DNA of 64,000 nt from Paenibacillus humicus NBRC 102415 (GTDB taxonomy: Bacteria; Bacillota; Bacilli; Paenibacillales; Paenibacillaceae). The translations under genes and the position numbers were made by a program. This document shows, piece after piece, positions 33,487 to 41,717 of this stretch (position 1 is its first letter; each line of letters begins with the position of its first letter). The stretch is from the NCBI RefSeq assembly GCF_004000905.1, contig NZ_BIMD01000005.1, forward strand, positions 1 to 64,000, read 5' to 3'. The notes under the pieces are model-generated. The model ran no database searches, had not been told where the DNA came from, and was given only the letters and a program-made list of their open reading frames with translations.

Positions 33487-34440
33487 ATGGTTGCATTCAA
33501 TTACTTGCTCATGTGCGCGATTTTCGGCACGACGTTTCTCGTCATCAAAGTCGGCGTGGCTGCCGGCCTGCCCCCGTTCCTGTCGGCAGGAATCCGCTTC
33601 ACCGCCGCCGGGCTGCTGCTGTTCGGCTGGATGCTCGCCCGCCGCAAGGTCCGTTTCTCGATGCTGTTCCGCAAGGAATTCGCCTTCATCGGTGCCGGCA
33701 GCACATTCGCTACATTTGCCGTCTTATACTGGGCCGAGCAGCATATCGATTCCGGCATGGCCGCCATCCTGTCGGCTACAGGCCCGATGGCCATCCTGCT
33801 GATGCAATCGGTGGCTCTCCGGCAGCGCTCCAGCATCCTGGAGAGGGCAGGCTGCATCATCGGCCTGCTGGGCGTCATCACGCTCATGCTGCCGGAGCTT
33901 CATGCTCAGGCGAATGTGATTTGGCTTGTCAGCTGCCTGCTCGTCCTGCTCGGAGAGTTCGGTTATGCGGCAGGCAGCCTCTTGACCCGGCGGACGCTGC
34001 TTCGCAATCCGGAGCTGCCGCCGGTTGCCTTGAACGCCGCTCAGATGATTTATGGGGGCATCGGGCTGCTGATTCTCTCCGCTTTCGCCGAGAGATCTTG
34101 GTCACAGCCAATCGACTTCTTGCCGGCTGCCGGGTCGCTGATCTACCTGACCGTGGCCGGCTCCATGCTCGGGCACAGCCTCTATGCCTGGCTGATCAAG
34201 GCGACCAACGCCTTCTTCCCCTCCACGTGGCTGTACATTTCGCCCGTCATCGCGCTCGGTCTCGGCGCGCTTCTGCAGGGTGAGCGGCTTTCTCTGCTTA
34301 CGCTGGCCGGAAGCCTGCTGGTGCTGGCCGGCATCGTCATTCCGCGTTGGCCCGACCTGAAGGAATATGCAGCCTCCCGCAGCAGACGCCGGGCAGTTGA
34401 ACCGGCTGACCGCAACATTCGGGAGTCTGAGTCTGTCTGA
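33487..34440 (+). CDS. EamA-family (DMT) transporter, 317 aa
   Basis: Ten hydrophobic segments in two halves of five, as in drug/metabolite exporters: first half from MVAFNYLLMCAIFGTTFLVIKVGVAAGLPPFLSAGIRF, second from LPPVALNAAQMIYGGIGLLILS with LYAWLIKATNAFFPSTWLYISPVIALGLGALLQGERLS near the end. The ribosome site AAGAGGAGG precedes the ATG. Divergent from mocR, its likely activator. Substrate is unknown; amino acids or vitamin B6-like compounds are common for such pairs. A terminator follows. Confidence 0.9.
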   Translation: MVAFNYLLMCAIFGTTFLVIKVGVAAGLPPFLSAGIRFTAAGLLLFGWMLARRKVRFSMLFRKEFAFIGAGSTFATFAVLYWAEQHIDSGMAAILSATGPMAILLMQSVALRQRSSILERAGCIIGLLGVITLMLPELHAQANVIWLVSCLLVLLGEFGYAAGSLLTRRTLLRNPELPPVALNAAQMIYGGIGLLILSAFAERSWSQPIDFLPAAGSLIYLTVAGSMLGHSLYAWLIKATNAFFPSTWLYISPVIALGLGALLQGERLSLLTLAGSLLVLAGIVIPRWPDLKEYAASRSRRRAVEPADRNIRESESV

Positions 34441-34445
34441 TGGAC

Positions 34446-34500
34446 GAAAAAAGAAGCGAAGGATCCTCTCCGTTGCCGGAATGGATTCTTCGCTTTCTTT
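34446..34500. terminator. Terminator after the EamA gene
   Basis: AAAAAAGAAGCGAAGGATCC and GGATTCTTCGCTTTCTTTT form a long stem with a GGATCC-centred inner part and A/T flanks. It lies directly after the stop at 34440 and can act on both strands. Confidence 0.8.
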
Positions 34501-34685
34501 TGTGGCTTTGCTTTCTGTTCATGCTGCACTTTCTCTTTGCATGCTGCACCTGCTGAGGTTACTCTGATTGCTCTGATTGCTTCTTGCTCTGCTCCCTCAG
34601 CTGTTTCGGCTTGTTCCCATCGAACCTTCGAGCAGACAGCAAACGGCATCGGCTATTCGGCCGCATGACGCCTCCCGAATCAGGC

Positions 34686-35564
34686 TTACTTGAAGCTTTT
34701 CAGGAACCGGACCGCTTCGGCGATATCCTGTTCCGGCTGTGTGCCGACTTCCCTCTCGATCGTCAGGTAACCGGAATATCCGATGTCCTGAAGCGCCTGG
34801 AGGTAATTCGGCCAGTCGACGCCGCCTTGGCCAAGCGGAACTTCACGGAAGTCCTCTCCGGACTCGGCCGATGCCGCCAGCGCCTCATGGCTCATCGCCT
34901 CGTAGCCGAGCATGCCGTATACTTTGCGCGGGTCGACTTCCCGCAGCCGGATGCCGTCCTTGGCATGCGTATGGACGATGTAATCCTTCAGCGTATAGAC
35001 GCCTTGGACCGGATCGTCTCCGGTCACCATCACCATATTGGCCGGATCGAAGTTGACGGACAAGCCGTTCGTGCTGAGCGTATCGAGGAACTTCCTCAGA
35101 TGGGCGGAGCGCTCCGGACCGGTCTCGATCGCGAAGTAAGCGTTGATGCTGCTGGCATAGCTGCTCAGCTCCTCGCAGGCGCTTTGCATCGTGTGGTAGA
35201 TCTCGCCGTTCTCGTCATCCGGCACGATGCCGATGTGGGTCGTGACGATCGGGCAGCCGAGATCCATCGCCAGATCGAGAATCCGCTTGGACTTCTCGAT
35301 CTTCCAGCGGTTCTCCCTGGCGTCCTGGAAGCCGTGTCCGGCCAAGTCGCCCACAAGGGCGGAAATCTGCAAGCCGAGGGAAGCGACGTATTCCTTGAGC
35401 TCCCTGCGGCGGGCGGCATCCATGACATCGGGATCCATTTCGCCCTTGACCGCATAGATCTGCACGCCGTCCGCTCCGACTTCCTTGGCCTTCAGCAGCC
35501 CTTGACGAACGCCGAGCTGGAAGCTGTCCACGATGACGCCGATAGGATTATTGATTTTAGTCAT
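34686..35564 (-). CDS. Sugar phosphate isomerase/epimerase (AP endonuclease 2-like TIM barrel), 292 aa
   Basis: Xylose-isomerase-like TIM barrel. Metal-site residues fall in PIVTTHIGIVPDD (His), FAIETGPE (Glu), NFDPANMVM (Asp), VHTHAKDG (His-x-Asp region) and LTIEREVG (Glu). Start is the ATG at 35564, seven bases after AAAGGCGG. Substrate unknown; relatives isomerise hydroxypyruvate, inosose or ketoses. It stands alone between the EamA terminator and an AT-rich gap, and it is only distantly similar to the isomerase at 38142. Confidence 0.85.
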   Translation of the reverse strand: MTKINNPIGVIVDSFQLGVRQGLLKAKEVGADGVQIYAVKGEMDPDVMDAARRRELKEYVASLGLQISALVGDLAGHGFQDARENRWKIEKSKRILDLAMDLGCPIVTTHIGIVPDDENGEIYHTMQSACEELSSYASSINAYFAIETGPERSAHLRKFLDTLSTNGLSVNFDPANMVMVTGDDPVQGVYTLKDYIVHTHAKDGIRLREVDPRKVYGMLGYEAMSHEALAASAESGEDFREVPLGQGGVDWPNYLQALQDIGYSGYLTIEREVGTQPEQDIAEAVRFLKSFK

Positions 35565-35581
35565 GCACATACCGCCTTTTA

Positions 35582-36012
35582 GGAAGGTTATCGTTCTGCT
35601 TTCATTGTACCTGCCCGGAGATATCCCCTCTAGAACTCCGGTGCCGACCATTTGGATTTTTGTGCTTAAGGAACGCTTGACCTTCTCGCCGCGTCAAGGT
35701 GTAAGATGGAGCCAACCGCATGGACGGAAGGATTGAAAATCCGGGTATTTCGGCTCTAGGTGCTTGCGATAAATATCTTCGATGAAGTGTTGTATCTGAT
35801 GTCTCTGGTAATCTTAGCGATAGATGCGATATCTTTGCCTGGATGTCTGTTATTGATCTTTAAGGTAGTAGATGTCTGCGATTGATCTTTGAGATAATGT
35901 TTGCGATTGAAATTCATCGAGCGATGTCAATCTGTGACTTAATGACAGCGATAGAATTGAACTCCGACATTCAAATCGAAATTCCGGTTATGCCGGAAAG
36001 GAGAACGTACTC
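35582..36012. repeat. AT-rich intergenic stretch with degenerate 29-bp tandem repeats
   Basis: No gene seen. Two copies of a 29-bp unit (GATGTCTG..ATTGATCTTT.AG) lie at 35842-35870 and 35871-35899, with a decayed third (TTTGCGATTGAAATTCATCGAG) after them and looser GCGATAGATGCGATATC-type copies before. The stretch from 35750 to 35980 is clearly poorer in G+C than its surroundings. It precedes the MerR-methyltransferase gene. Confidence 0.65.
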
Positions 36013-36966
36013 ATGCATATCCGTCAGGCAGCCGCCATGACCGGCCTTACTCCCCGGGCCATCCGTTATTACGAACAGACCGGCTTGCTGCCGGCCAGCG
36101 CCCGCACCGAAGGCGGATACCGCTTCTATAGCGGCGATGACATCGATCGCTTGAGATGGATAGCGGCTCTGCGTGAATGGGGAATCCCGCTCTCCTCTAT
36201 TGCCGGCATGCTGGACAGTCTTGGAGACCGGGAAGCTTTCCTGCTGGCGGCTGGAGCAGCGAGGCAATCGCTGTACGAGCAATGGCTGGACGCCTCGGCC
36301 GCCTTGAAGTCGCTGGACCAGGGAATGGCCGCCTGGCAGAGCCGATCCGGACTCCCTTCGCTGGATGAATTGAAAGAGTCCTCCCGGGAGCTCCAGCAAC
36401 AACGAAAAACCCGCGGCAGCTGGTCCGACGGGATCGGTTGGGATGGAATGGCGGCTGCTGCCGGAGAGGAAGCGCCGGTCCGATCGCTTCCTGCCGGGTA
36501 CTCGTTAGAGCGGTATGTAGCAACGCTTGCAGAGCTGGCTGATTGGCTCGACCCGTTGCCAGGAGAAACCGGCGCCGATCTCGGCTGCGGAACCGGCAAT
36601 CTGACGAGGCTTCTGGCCGCAGGCGGAGCCCGCTTGATTGCTGTCGACGTCTCCTCGTCCATGCTTGCCCTGCTGGCCCGCTCACTTCCTCAGACCGAGA
36701 CGCGCCAAGGCAACCTGCTTGCTCTGCCTCTTCCTGACCGAAGCTGCCACTTCGCGGCGAGCAGCTTCGTGCTGCAGCATCTGGATCATAATGAACGCCT
36801 CCTCGCACTGCAAGAAATGCGACGTGTGCTCCTGCCCGGCGGCAGGCTGGCGATCGCGGCGCCGTTGAGCGACAGGGAGCTCGGCGAGCTCCGGCGCCCT
36901 TTGGCAGCTGAAAGTTGCGAACTTTTTCGCTGTGAGGACGGGATGCTGCTGGCAGTTGTTTCCTGA
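36013..36966 (+). CDS. MerR-family HTH fused to a SAM-dependent methyltransferase, 317 aa
   Basis: Residues 1-70 are a MerR winged helix (MHIRQAAAMTGLTPRAIRYYEQTGLLPASARTEGGYRFYS, IDRLRWIAALREWGIPLSSIAGML), followed by a helical linker (75-135). Residues 165-317 are a class I methyltransferase with motif I ADLGCGTGN (188-196), an acidic residue in LIAVDVSSSML and motif VLLPGGRLAIAAP. MerR proteins usually end in a short effector domain, so an enzyme here is unusual. The ATG follows AAAGGAG. Nothing downstream is cotranscribed, so the fusion may sense or modify its own ligand. Domain calls firm, role unknown. Confidence 0.85.
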   Translation: MHIRQAAAMTGLTPRAIRYYEQTGLLPASARTEGGYRFYSGDDIDRLRWIAALREWGIPLSSIAGMLDSLGDREAFLLAAGAARQSLYEQWLDASAALKSLDQGMAAWQSRSGLPSLDELKESSRELQQQRKTRGSWSDGIGWDGMAAAAGEEAPVRSLPAGYSLERYVATLAELADWLDPLPGETGADLGCGTGNLTRLLAAGGARLIAVDVSSSMLALLARSLPQTETRQGNLLALPLPDRSCHFAASSFVLQHLDHNERLLALQEMRRVLLPGGRLAIAAPLSDRELGELRRPLAAESCELFRCEDGMLLAVVS

Positions 36967-37052
36967 TGCAAGCGATGGCCCCGTCCTCCCTATGACGAAC
37001 TCTCCACCCACTATAACAATCCGAAGCAAAGCTCAAAACCCGTTTTAAAACC

Positions 37053-37079
37053 AAAAGGCCGCCCTAGAAGGGCAGCCTC
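37053..37079 (-). terminator. Terminator of the isomerase-dehydrogenase operon
   Basis: On the minus strand AGGCTGCCCT pairs with AGGGCGGCCT around TCT, followed by TTTGGTTTT. It lies 30 bp past the stop at 37111. Confidence 0.75.
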
Positions 37080-37110
37080 ATGATTCCCTAGCGGAGCTTC
37101 CGCCCTGCTC

Positions 37111-38145
37111 TTATCTAACCGCCGCACCAGCCAGGCTCACCCACTCGCCCCGCTTGTCGGCGGAAGCCAGCTCCGCCTCCACGATGGCGATCGTCGACAT
37201 CGTACTGACCGGATGGGCTTCCTCGATCGGCTCTCCGGCCAGCAGCTTCTCCACGAAGTATTTCAGCTCGTAGTAATAGCCCTGATCGTCCGGCAGATCC
37301 GCTTCGAAGCCCGGCGCGTCATTCGGGTTCACCTTCACGGCGCCGCCGCTGAACTGGACATTGCCCCGCTCGAAGTTGACCCGGAAGCCCATCTCGAAGC
37401 CGAAATCGCCGTTCAGAGTCCAGTCGACCTGGGAATGGACGACCTCGCCGCCGCCATAGCGGTAATGGGTGGACACGATGTCGTAGCCGCTTCCCGGAAT
37501 CACGTTGGCGGCTTGCGTCGAGACGGCTTCCGGCATGCCGAACAGCCAGTTGACGACATCCGTGTCATGCACATGCATGTCGAGCAGGGCGCCGCCTCCC
37601 TTATCCTTCTGCAGCACCCATGGACCCCAGTCCGGCGTGCCGCCGCCGCGGTAGAAGTACGCATACGTAGGCTTGCCGTATGTTCCTTCGGCGATCAGAT
37701 CCCGAAGATACACATATGCGGGCCAGAAGCGCAGGCATTGCCCGATCATGAGCGATTTTCCGGTTCTCTCGGAAGCCTGGAGCATCTCCAGGCATTCCGC
37801 CACGTTCGATGCCATCGGCTTCTCGCACAGCACATGCAGGCCCGCTTCCAGGCACATGACCGTCACGCTGCGATGCAGATGCGTCGGCAGCGCAATATCG
37901 ACGGCGTCCAGCTGCTCCTTGTCCAGCATCTCCTGCAGCGACGTATACAGGGAGAAAGAGGACAGGTCGAGCTGTGAAGTGTCCGCATCCAGATTTCCTC
38001 CGCCGCCTTCGCCGCGAAGCTTGGCGGGATCCGCGTCGCAAATGGCCGCCACCTGCACGGCGACGCCTTCCTTGGCCAGCCTGATGTAGTTTTCCAGATG
38101 GGCCCTTCCCATGAATCCAAGTCCGATGATTCCGATTCTGATCAT
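37111..38145 (-). CDS. Gfo/Idh/MocA-family NAD(P)-dependent oxidoreductase, 344 aa
   Basis: N-terminal Rossmann fold (MIRIGIIGLGFMGRAHLENYIRL), then the family's AVDIALPTHLH, LHVLCEKPMASNVAECLEML (the catalytic lysine of EKP) and DMHVHDTDVVNWLFG. Start ATG 38145 lies in an ATGA overlap with the isomerase gene; the extra 186 in-frame codons upstream read through that gene and are not used. With the isomerase and AraC regulator it forms a likely inositol- or sugar-catabolic unit. Exact substrate cannot be told. Confidence 0.92.
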   Translation of the reverse strand: MIRIGIIGLGFMGRAHLENYIRLAKEGVAVQVAAICDADPAKLRGEGGGGNLDADTSQLDLSSFSLYTSLQEMLDKEQLDAVDIALPTHLHRSVTVMCLEAGLHVLCEKPMASNVAECLEMLQASERTGKSLMIGQCLRFWPAYVYLRDLIAEGTYGKPTYAYFYRGGGTPDWGPWVLQKDKGGGALLDMHVHDTDVVNWLFGMPEAVSTQAANVIPGSGYDIVSTHYRYGGGEVVHSQVDWTLNGDFGFEMGFRVNFERGNVQFSGGAVKVNPNDAPGFEADLPDDQGYYYELKYFVEKLLAGEPIEEAHPVSTMSTIAIVEAELASADKRGEWVSLAGAAVR

Positions 38146-38993
38146 GCGCGGCCGCTCCTTCCGAGAATGGCGTCCATAGCCGCCGAAGTATTGAAGATGA
38201 TTTGGCTCCCGTGATGGGTGTAAGGAGGAATCATTTCCGCCGTTACAAAGCTGTCGTAGCCGATGGCGCGCAGCGCGCCGACGACGGCCGGGTAGTCGAC
38301 GTCGCCGGCCAGCAGGTCGACGAAGCCGTGCAGGCCGCCGGCCTGCCTGCGATAATCCTTGAAGTGGACCTTCTTGATCCGGCTGCCGAGAATCGGGATC
38401 CAATGCTCCGGGTAGCCGGAGTGCACGACGTTGCCGACGTCGAAATAGGAGCCGACATAATCGGAGCCGATCTCGTCGATGAACCCTCTCAGCTCCAGCG
38501 GAGACAGCAGGAACTTGTTCCAGACGTTCTCGATGCCGATCGCCACCTTGGCTGCCTCGGCGTCCTTGGCGAGCCGCGAAAGTCCCTCCAGCGCGCGCTC
38601 GTAGGCCTTGTCGTAGGGAACGGCCTCTGCGTCGGGAATGAAGTCGACTCCGACCGCGCCGGGCACGACGAGAATCGTGTCCACGCCGAGCAGCGCAGCG
38701 CATTCCAGCTGCCGCTTGACGATGTCCGCCGACTTCGTGCGGACGGCTGCGTCCGAGCTTGTGATCGGATAACTCCAGTACAAGCCGCTCGCGAGGCTCG
38801 CCAGCTCGATGCCTTTATCCTCCGCCAGCTTGCGGATCCCGATGATATCGCGGTTCGTGCTTTCCAGGCTCAGCGGCCCGTTCTCCTCCAGCGCAAGCTC
38901 GATGCCGTCGAAGCCGGCGGCAAGCGCCAGGTCCATGCTTTCCTCAATGCCCGTACCCGCCGGGAACGACCAGGCGTTGATTCCTTTTTTCAT
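38142..38993 (-). CDS. Sugar phosphate isomerase/epimerase (TIM barrel), 283 aa
   Basis: Xylose-isomerase-like barrel: GFDGIELALEENG, VDTILVVPGAVG, VAIGIENVWNKFLLSP (metal Glu), GSYFDVGNVVHSGYPEHWI (Asp), KKVHFKDYRR (His) and FVTAEMIPP (Glu). It heads a two-gene operon with the Gfo/Idh/MocA enzyme. A TATAAT on the minus strand (39044-39039) with no good -35 precedes it, as expected for an AraC-activated gene whose regulator is divergent. Confidence 0.88.
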   Translation of the reverse strand: MKKGINAWSFPAGTGIEESMDLALAAGFDGIELALEENGPLSLESTNRDIIGIRKLAEDKGIELASLASGLYWSYPITSSDAAVRTKSADIVKRQLECAALLGVDTILVVPGAVGVDFIPDAEAVPYDKAYERALEGLSRLAKDAEAAKVAIGIENVWNKFLLSPLELRGFIDEIGSDYVGSYFDVGNVVHSGYPEHWIPILGSRIKKVHFKDYRRQAGGLHGFVDLLAGDVDYPAVVGALRAIGYDSFVTAEMIPPYTHHGSQIIFNTSAAMDAILGRSGRA

Positions 38994-39038
38994 GTCATGC
39001 AGCTCCTTTCGGATTTCTGTATCCGCTTCCTTGCTGCG

Positions 39039-39044
39039 ATTATA
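39039..39044 (-). promoter_or_regulatory. -10 element of the isomerase-dehydrogenase operon
   Basis: TATAAT on the minus strand, 46 bp before the ATG at 38993. No TTGACA-like hexamer lies 16-18 bp upstream, which fits activator dependence. Confidence 0.4.
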
Positions 39045-39149
39045 TCAATCTCCCTTCCGATTGGATTTGTCGCATCAGCCGTTAAATTTGCACTCCAACA
39101 TGGTAAAATGGAAACCGATCCTATCCCTAGACCGCGAGGAGATGCCCGC

Positions 39150-40076
39150 ATGCCGTTCAGCCGCTTGATTCTGGAGACGCCCGTACAGGTGGAGAGCCTG
39201 ATCTCCTTTCATTATTTCGAATATCCGACGGGCTTCCTGTTCGAAGGGGAATCGCATGACTTCTGGGAGCTTCTCTATGTAGACAAGGGAGAGGTGGAGG
39301 TTCGCGCAGACGACCGGCTGCTGACGCTGAAGCAGGGTCAGCTGATTTTCCATAAGCCGGGAGAGTTCCACACCGTGCGCGTGGATGCCGGTCATCGGCC
39401 CCCCAATCTCATCGTCATCGCTTTCGGCTGTACGAGCCCGCTCATGCAAGAGCTCGAGAACCGGGTGTCGTATCCCGGCGAACGCGAAAGAAGCTGGCTC
39501 GCCCTGCTGCTGCAGGAAGGATTCGCCAGCTTCCTTCCGCCCTACCATACTCCCGGCAGCCATGAGCTGAGCCGCAACCCCCAGGCGCCGGCGGCCAGTC
39601 AGCAGTCGTTCCGCCTGCTGCTGGAGCTGCTGCTGATCGGACAGATCCGCAGCGCCCGCTCGGAAGCTCTGGGCGAGCAGGCCGAACAGCGCCGCAGCGT
39701 CCCGGCGAAGGCCGCCCGGCTGGAGCAGGATACGGTGCGCCGGGTGCGCGAGATCATGAGGCAGCGGCTGTCCGAGCCGCTGGCGCTCGACGATCTATGC
39801 CGGGCAGTCCACTTGGGACGGAGCAGGCTCAAGGAAATCTTTTTGTCCCAGACCGGCATGGGCGTCATGGATGCGTTCAAGGAGATGAAGATCGAGGAAG
39901 CCAAGACGCTCATCCGGGAGCGGCGCCATACGTATACGGAAATCGCCGACCGTCTAGGCTATTCCAGCCTTCATTACTTTTCCAGGGATTTCAAGAAAGC
40001 GACCGGAATGCCGCCGTCGGAGTATTCGCGAACCGTAACGGCGGCCGCTTCCCTGCCTTCCGATTCCCGCCGCTAA
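39150..40076 (+). CDS. AraC-family regulator with cupin sensor domain, 308 aa
   Basis: N-terminal AraC-type cupin (HDFWELLYVDKGEVEVRADDRLLTLKQGQLIFHKPGEFHTVRV) and C-terminal double HTH (about 200-298: RVREIMRQRLSEPLALDDLCRAVHLGRSRLKEIFLSQTGMG and AKTLIRERRHTYTEIADRLGYSSLHYFSRDFKKATGMPPSEY). Start ATG 39150 is eight bases after GAGGAG; the long in-frame extension to 38202 runs antisense through the isomerase gene and is rejected. Divergent from the isomerase-dehydrogenase operon, its probable target. Confidence 0.92.
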   Translation: MPFSRLILETPVQVESLISFHYFEYPTGFLFEGESHDFWELLYVDKGEVEVRADDRLLTLKQGQLIFHKPGEFHTVRVDAGHRPPNLIVIAFGCTSPLMQELENRVSYPGERERSWLALLLQEGFASFLPPYHTPGSHELSRNPQAPAASQQSFRLLLELLLIGQIRSARSEALGEQAEQRRSVPAKAARLEQDTVRRVREIMRQRLSEPLALDDLCRAVHLGRSRLKEIFLSQTGMGVMDAFKEMKIEEAKTLIRERRHTYTEIADRLGYSSLHYFSRDFKKATGMPPSEYSRTVTAAASLPSDSRR

Positions 40077-40098
40077 CCCAATAAGGAGGTGCCGAACA

Positions 40099-40299
40099 TT
40101 GAAGAAGTGGAGCTTGATCGGAATTTGGATGGTGCCGCTGTTCATCGTTTCCATGCTTGCCAGCAGCTTCCCGACAGCCTCCTTCTCGGAGGATGCGAAG
40201 GTTCGGATCGTTTTCGAGTGGGCGACAACCCATATGTCTCCTTGGATCATCGTCATTCTGCTTGCCGCCATTCTTCTGAAGCTCCCGCCCCGCAGGTGA
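40099..40299 (+). CDS. Small membrane protein, 66 aa
   Basis: TTG start nine bases behind a strong AAGGAGG, 22 bp after the AraC stop, so translated from the same message. Two hydrophobic segments (SLIGIWMVPLFIVSMLASSF and MSPWIIVILLAAILLKL) with a basic end (PPRR) suggest a two-pass membrane protein. Function unknown. Its stop lies 4 bp from the convergent LURP-one gene. Confidence 0.65.
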   Translation: MKKWSLIGIWMVPLFIVSMLASSFPTASFSEDAKVRIVFEWATTHMSPWIIVILLAAILLKLPPRR

Positions 40300-40303
40300 A
40301 CAA

Positions 40304-40792
40304 TCAGTTCGACGTACGGGCCGCCTTCTGGATTGCATTCATGCCAAGGATGACGCACACCCATTCCATTTCGCCGACAGAGCTTGTATAGGTTTCCAGC
40401 CGGTAGGCGGACGGAAGCACCCAGCCGCTTACTTTCCGGAATCCGGCCGCCATGTTTCCCGCTTCGTCCGTGATTTCGTACAAGTCGGAAAAGGCGGGAG
40501 AGGCAATTTCAAAAACGCCCCTTCCAAAGCTGTCGTACTCGAATCTTTTGGACAGGAATGCCAGCCGCTGCCTGAGCTCCCCCGCTTCCCTCTCGCCCTG
40601 TCCAAGCACAGACCATCTTCGGGAGAAGAGGGGGAACTTCCCCTGGAACAAGGTCGCTCCATCTCGGTCGAATACTTCCAGCGAGGCTCCGAACATGCTG
40701 CGGAGATCGACATGGCCGATGACAGTTCCATCCTCGTCCATGATTTCCGTCGGTCCCGAATTGAAAAAGTTGTCTTTGAAATAAATCGGCAT
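40304..40792 (-). CDS. LURP-one/Tubby-C-like domain protein, 162 aa
   Basis: The protein follows the LURP-one-related pattern: YFKDNFFNSGPTEIMDEDGTVIGHVDLRSMFGASLEVFDRDGATLFQGKFPLFS, then FEIASPAFSDLYEITDEAGNMAAGFRKVSGWVLPSAYRLETY. Such domains fold like the Tubby/scramblase beta barrel; bacterial members have no established function. No signal peptide. The ATG is preceded by GGAAAGGAG. A ten-codon open frame with an excellent ribosome site lies 17 bp upstream. Confidence 0.8.
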   Translation of the reverse strand: MPIYFKDNFFNSGPTEIMDEDGTVIGHVDLRSMFGASLEVFDRDGATLFQGKFPLFSRRWSVLGQGEREAGELRQRLAFLSKRFEYDSFGRGVFEIASPAFSDLYEITDEAGNMAAGFRKVSGWVLPSAYRLETYTSSVGEMEWVCVILGMNAIQKAARTSN

Positions 40793-40808
40793 CCCTTTCT
40801 CTCCTTTC

Positions 40809-40841
40809 CTAAATGAGACTTATACGTCCACAATTCTGCAT
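40809..40841 (-). CDS. Candidate ten-residue leader peptide before the LURP-one gene
   Basis: MQNCGRISLI then stop. The ATG at 40841 is six bases after AGGAGG in a run of GGAAGGAAGGAGG, the best ribosome site in the neighbourhood, and the frame ends 17 bp before the LURP-one ATG. A perfect 16-bp-arm hairpin stands just upstream. Translation is plausible but unproven. Confidence 0.35.
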   Translation of the reverse strand: MQNCGRISLI

Positions 40842-40866
40842 CAGTTTCCTCCTTCCTTCCACTGGA

Positions 40867-40903
40867 AAATCAAGCCGGGACCAAGAAGGTCCCGGCTTGA
40901 TTT
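40867..40903. terminator. Perfect 16-bp inverted repeat
   Basis: AAATCAAGCCGGGACC (40867-40882) and GGTCCCGGCTTGATTT (40888-40903) around AAGAA. Flanking A and T runs are only three long. It may be a terminator, or a 5' structure of the LURP-one transcript. Confidence 0.5.
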
Positions 40904-41008
40904 GCTTGTTTATCCATTCACCGGTCCAGCCGTCGAGAACGAAATCCCGCTCCTTCGAAGGAGAGCGCGGGGCTTGGCTGCATAAAAAAGGGAAACGGGG
41001 ATGAGAAA

Positions 41009-41071
41009 CAAAAAAACACCCCCTTCGCAATCAGTGGAACGACACGGTTCCACTGACGCGAAAAGAGGTGT
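41009..41071 (-). terminator. Terminator of the ferritin gene
   Basis: On the minus strand ACACC...CGC.TCAGTGGAAC pairs with GTTCCACTGA..GCG...GGTGT and is followed by TTTTTTTG. It starts 15 bp after the ferritin stop. Confidence 0.88.
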
Positions 41072-41085
41072 CCGCTAAAGCGATT

Positions 41086-41589
41086 CTACTCGGCTGGAGG
41101 CGTGAAGGATCTGCCGGCAAACTCCGCATCGAGCATATAGAAGGCGTTGCTGTCGCTCTCGATGCGCTTCAGCTTCTGGATGATGCCGTCGAAAAGGGCT
41201 TCTTCCTCCACCTGCTCGTCGATGAACCATTTGAGGAAGTAGATCGTCGCATGCTCTCTGGAATCAAGCGCGAGATCGGCGAGCTGGTAGAAGTTTTTCG
41301 TATTCTGCTGCTCGTGGCGGTAGCCATGCTCGAATACGTCCAGCATGGAATCGTATTCGTTCTTCGGCTCCGGCAGCGCCTTCAGCGTCGCGCGGCGTCC
41401 GCGGTCGTTGAGGAACCGGTAAATCTTCATCGCGTGGAACCTCTCCTCCTCCGCCTGGACGAGGAAGAAGTTGGAGAAGCCTTCGAGGCTGTCCCCGGAG
41501 CAATAGGCCGCCATGGCCAGATAGACATGCGCGGAATAGAATTCGAAATTCATCTGCTCGTTAAGAGCGGTTGCCAATTGATCGTTCAC
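41086..41589 (-). CDS. Ferritin (iron storage), about 167 aa
   Basis: Non-haem ferritin of the bacterial FtnA type. Ferroxidase ligands are seen in QMNFEFYSAHVYLAMA (Glu), AEEERFHAMKIYRFLNDRG (Glu, Glu, His) and later FLKWFIDEQVEEEALFDGII (Glu, Glu). GTG 41589 gives VNDQLATALNEQMNFEFY, the usual family start, six bases after AGGGGGA; ATG 41610 would add seven residues. Single-gene transcript with its own terminator. Cytoplasmic cage of 24 subunits expected. Confidence 0.93.
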   Translation of the reverse strand: MNDQLATALNEQMNFEFYSAHVYLAMAAYCSGDSLEGFSNFFLVQAEEERFHAMKIYRFLNDRGRRATLKALPEPKNEYDSMLDVFEHGYRHEQQNTKNFYQLADLALDSREHATIYFLKWFIDEQVEEEALFDGIIQKLKRIESDSNAFYMLDAEFAGRSFTPPAE

Positions 41590-41717
41590 CCTGAATCCCC
41601 CTGTCGTCATGGAGACCGCTGAAAAGCTGCCGCTGCGTTCGGGAATCCTTGTTCCGACGTTTCTCCAGAACGATCCGCGCCTATCGCTTGTTTTTCAGCG
41701 GCCTCATCGTCATTCGG

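Noticed and set aside
35842-35925. CRISPR array
   Set aside because: The 29-bp units abut without unique spacers and are degenerate.
38146-38703. N-terminal extension of the Gfo/Idh/MocA gene by 186 codons
   Set aside because: It overlaps the isomerase coding sequence in another frame; the ATGA start at 38145 has AAGGAG and gives the family's N-terminus.
38202-39149. N-terminal extension of the AraC gene by 316 codons
   Set aside because: It lies antisense to the isomerase gene, and a good ribosome site precedes the ATG at 39150.
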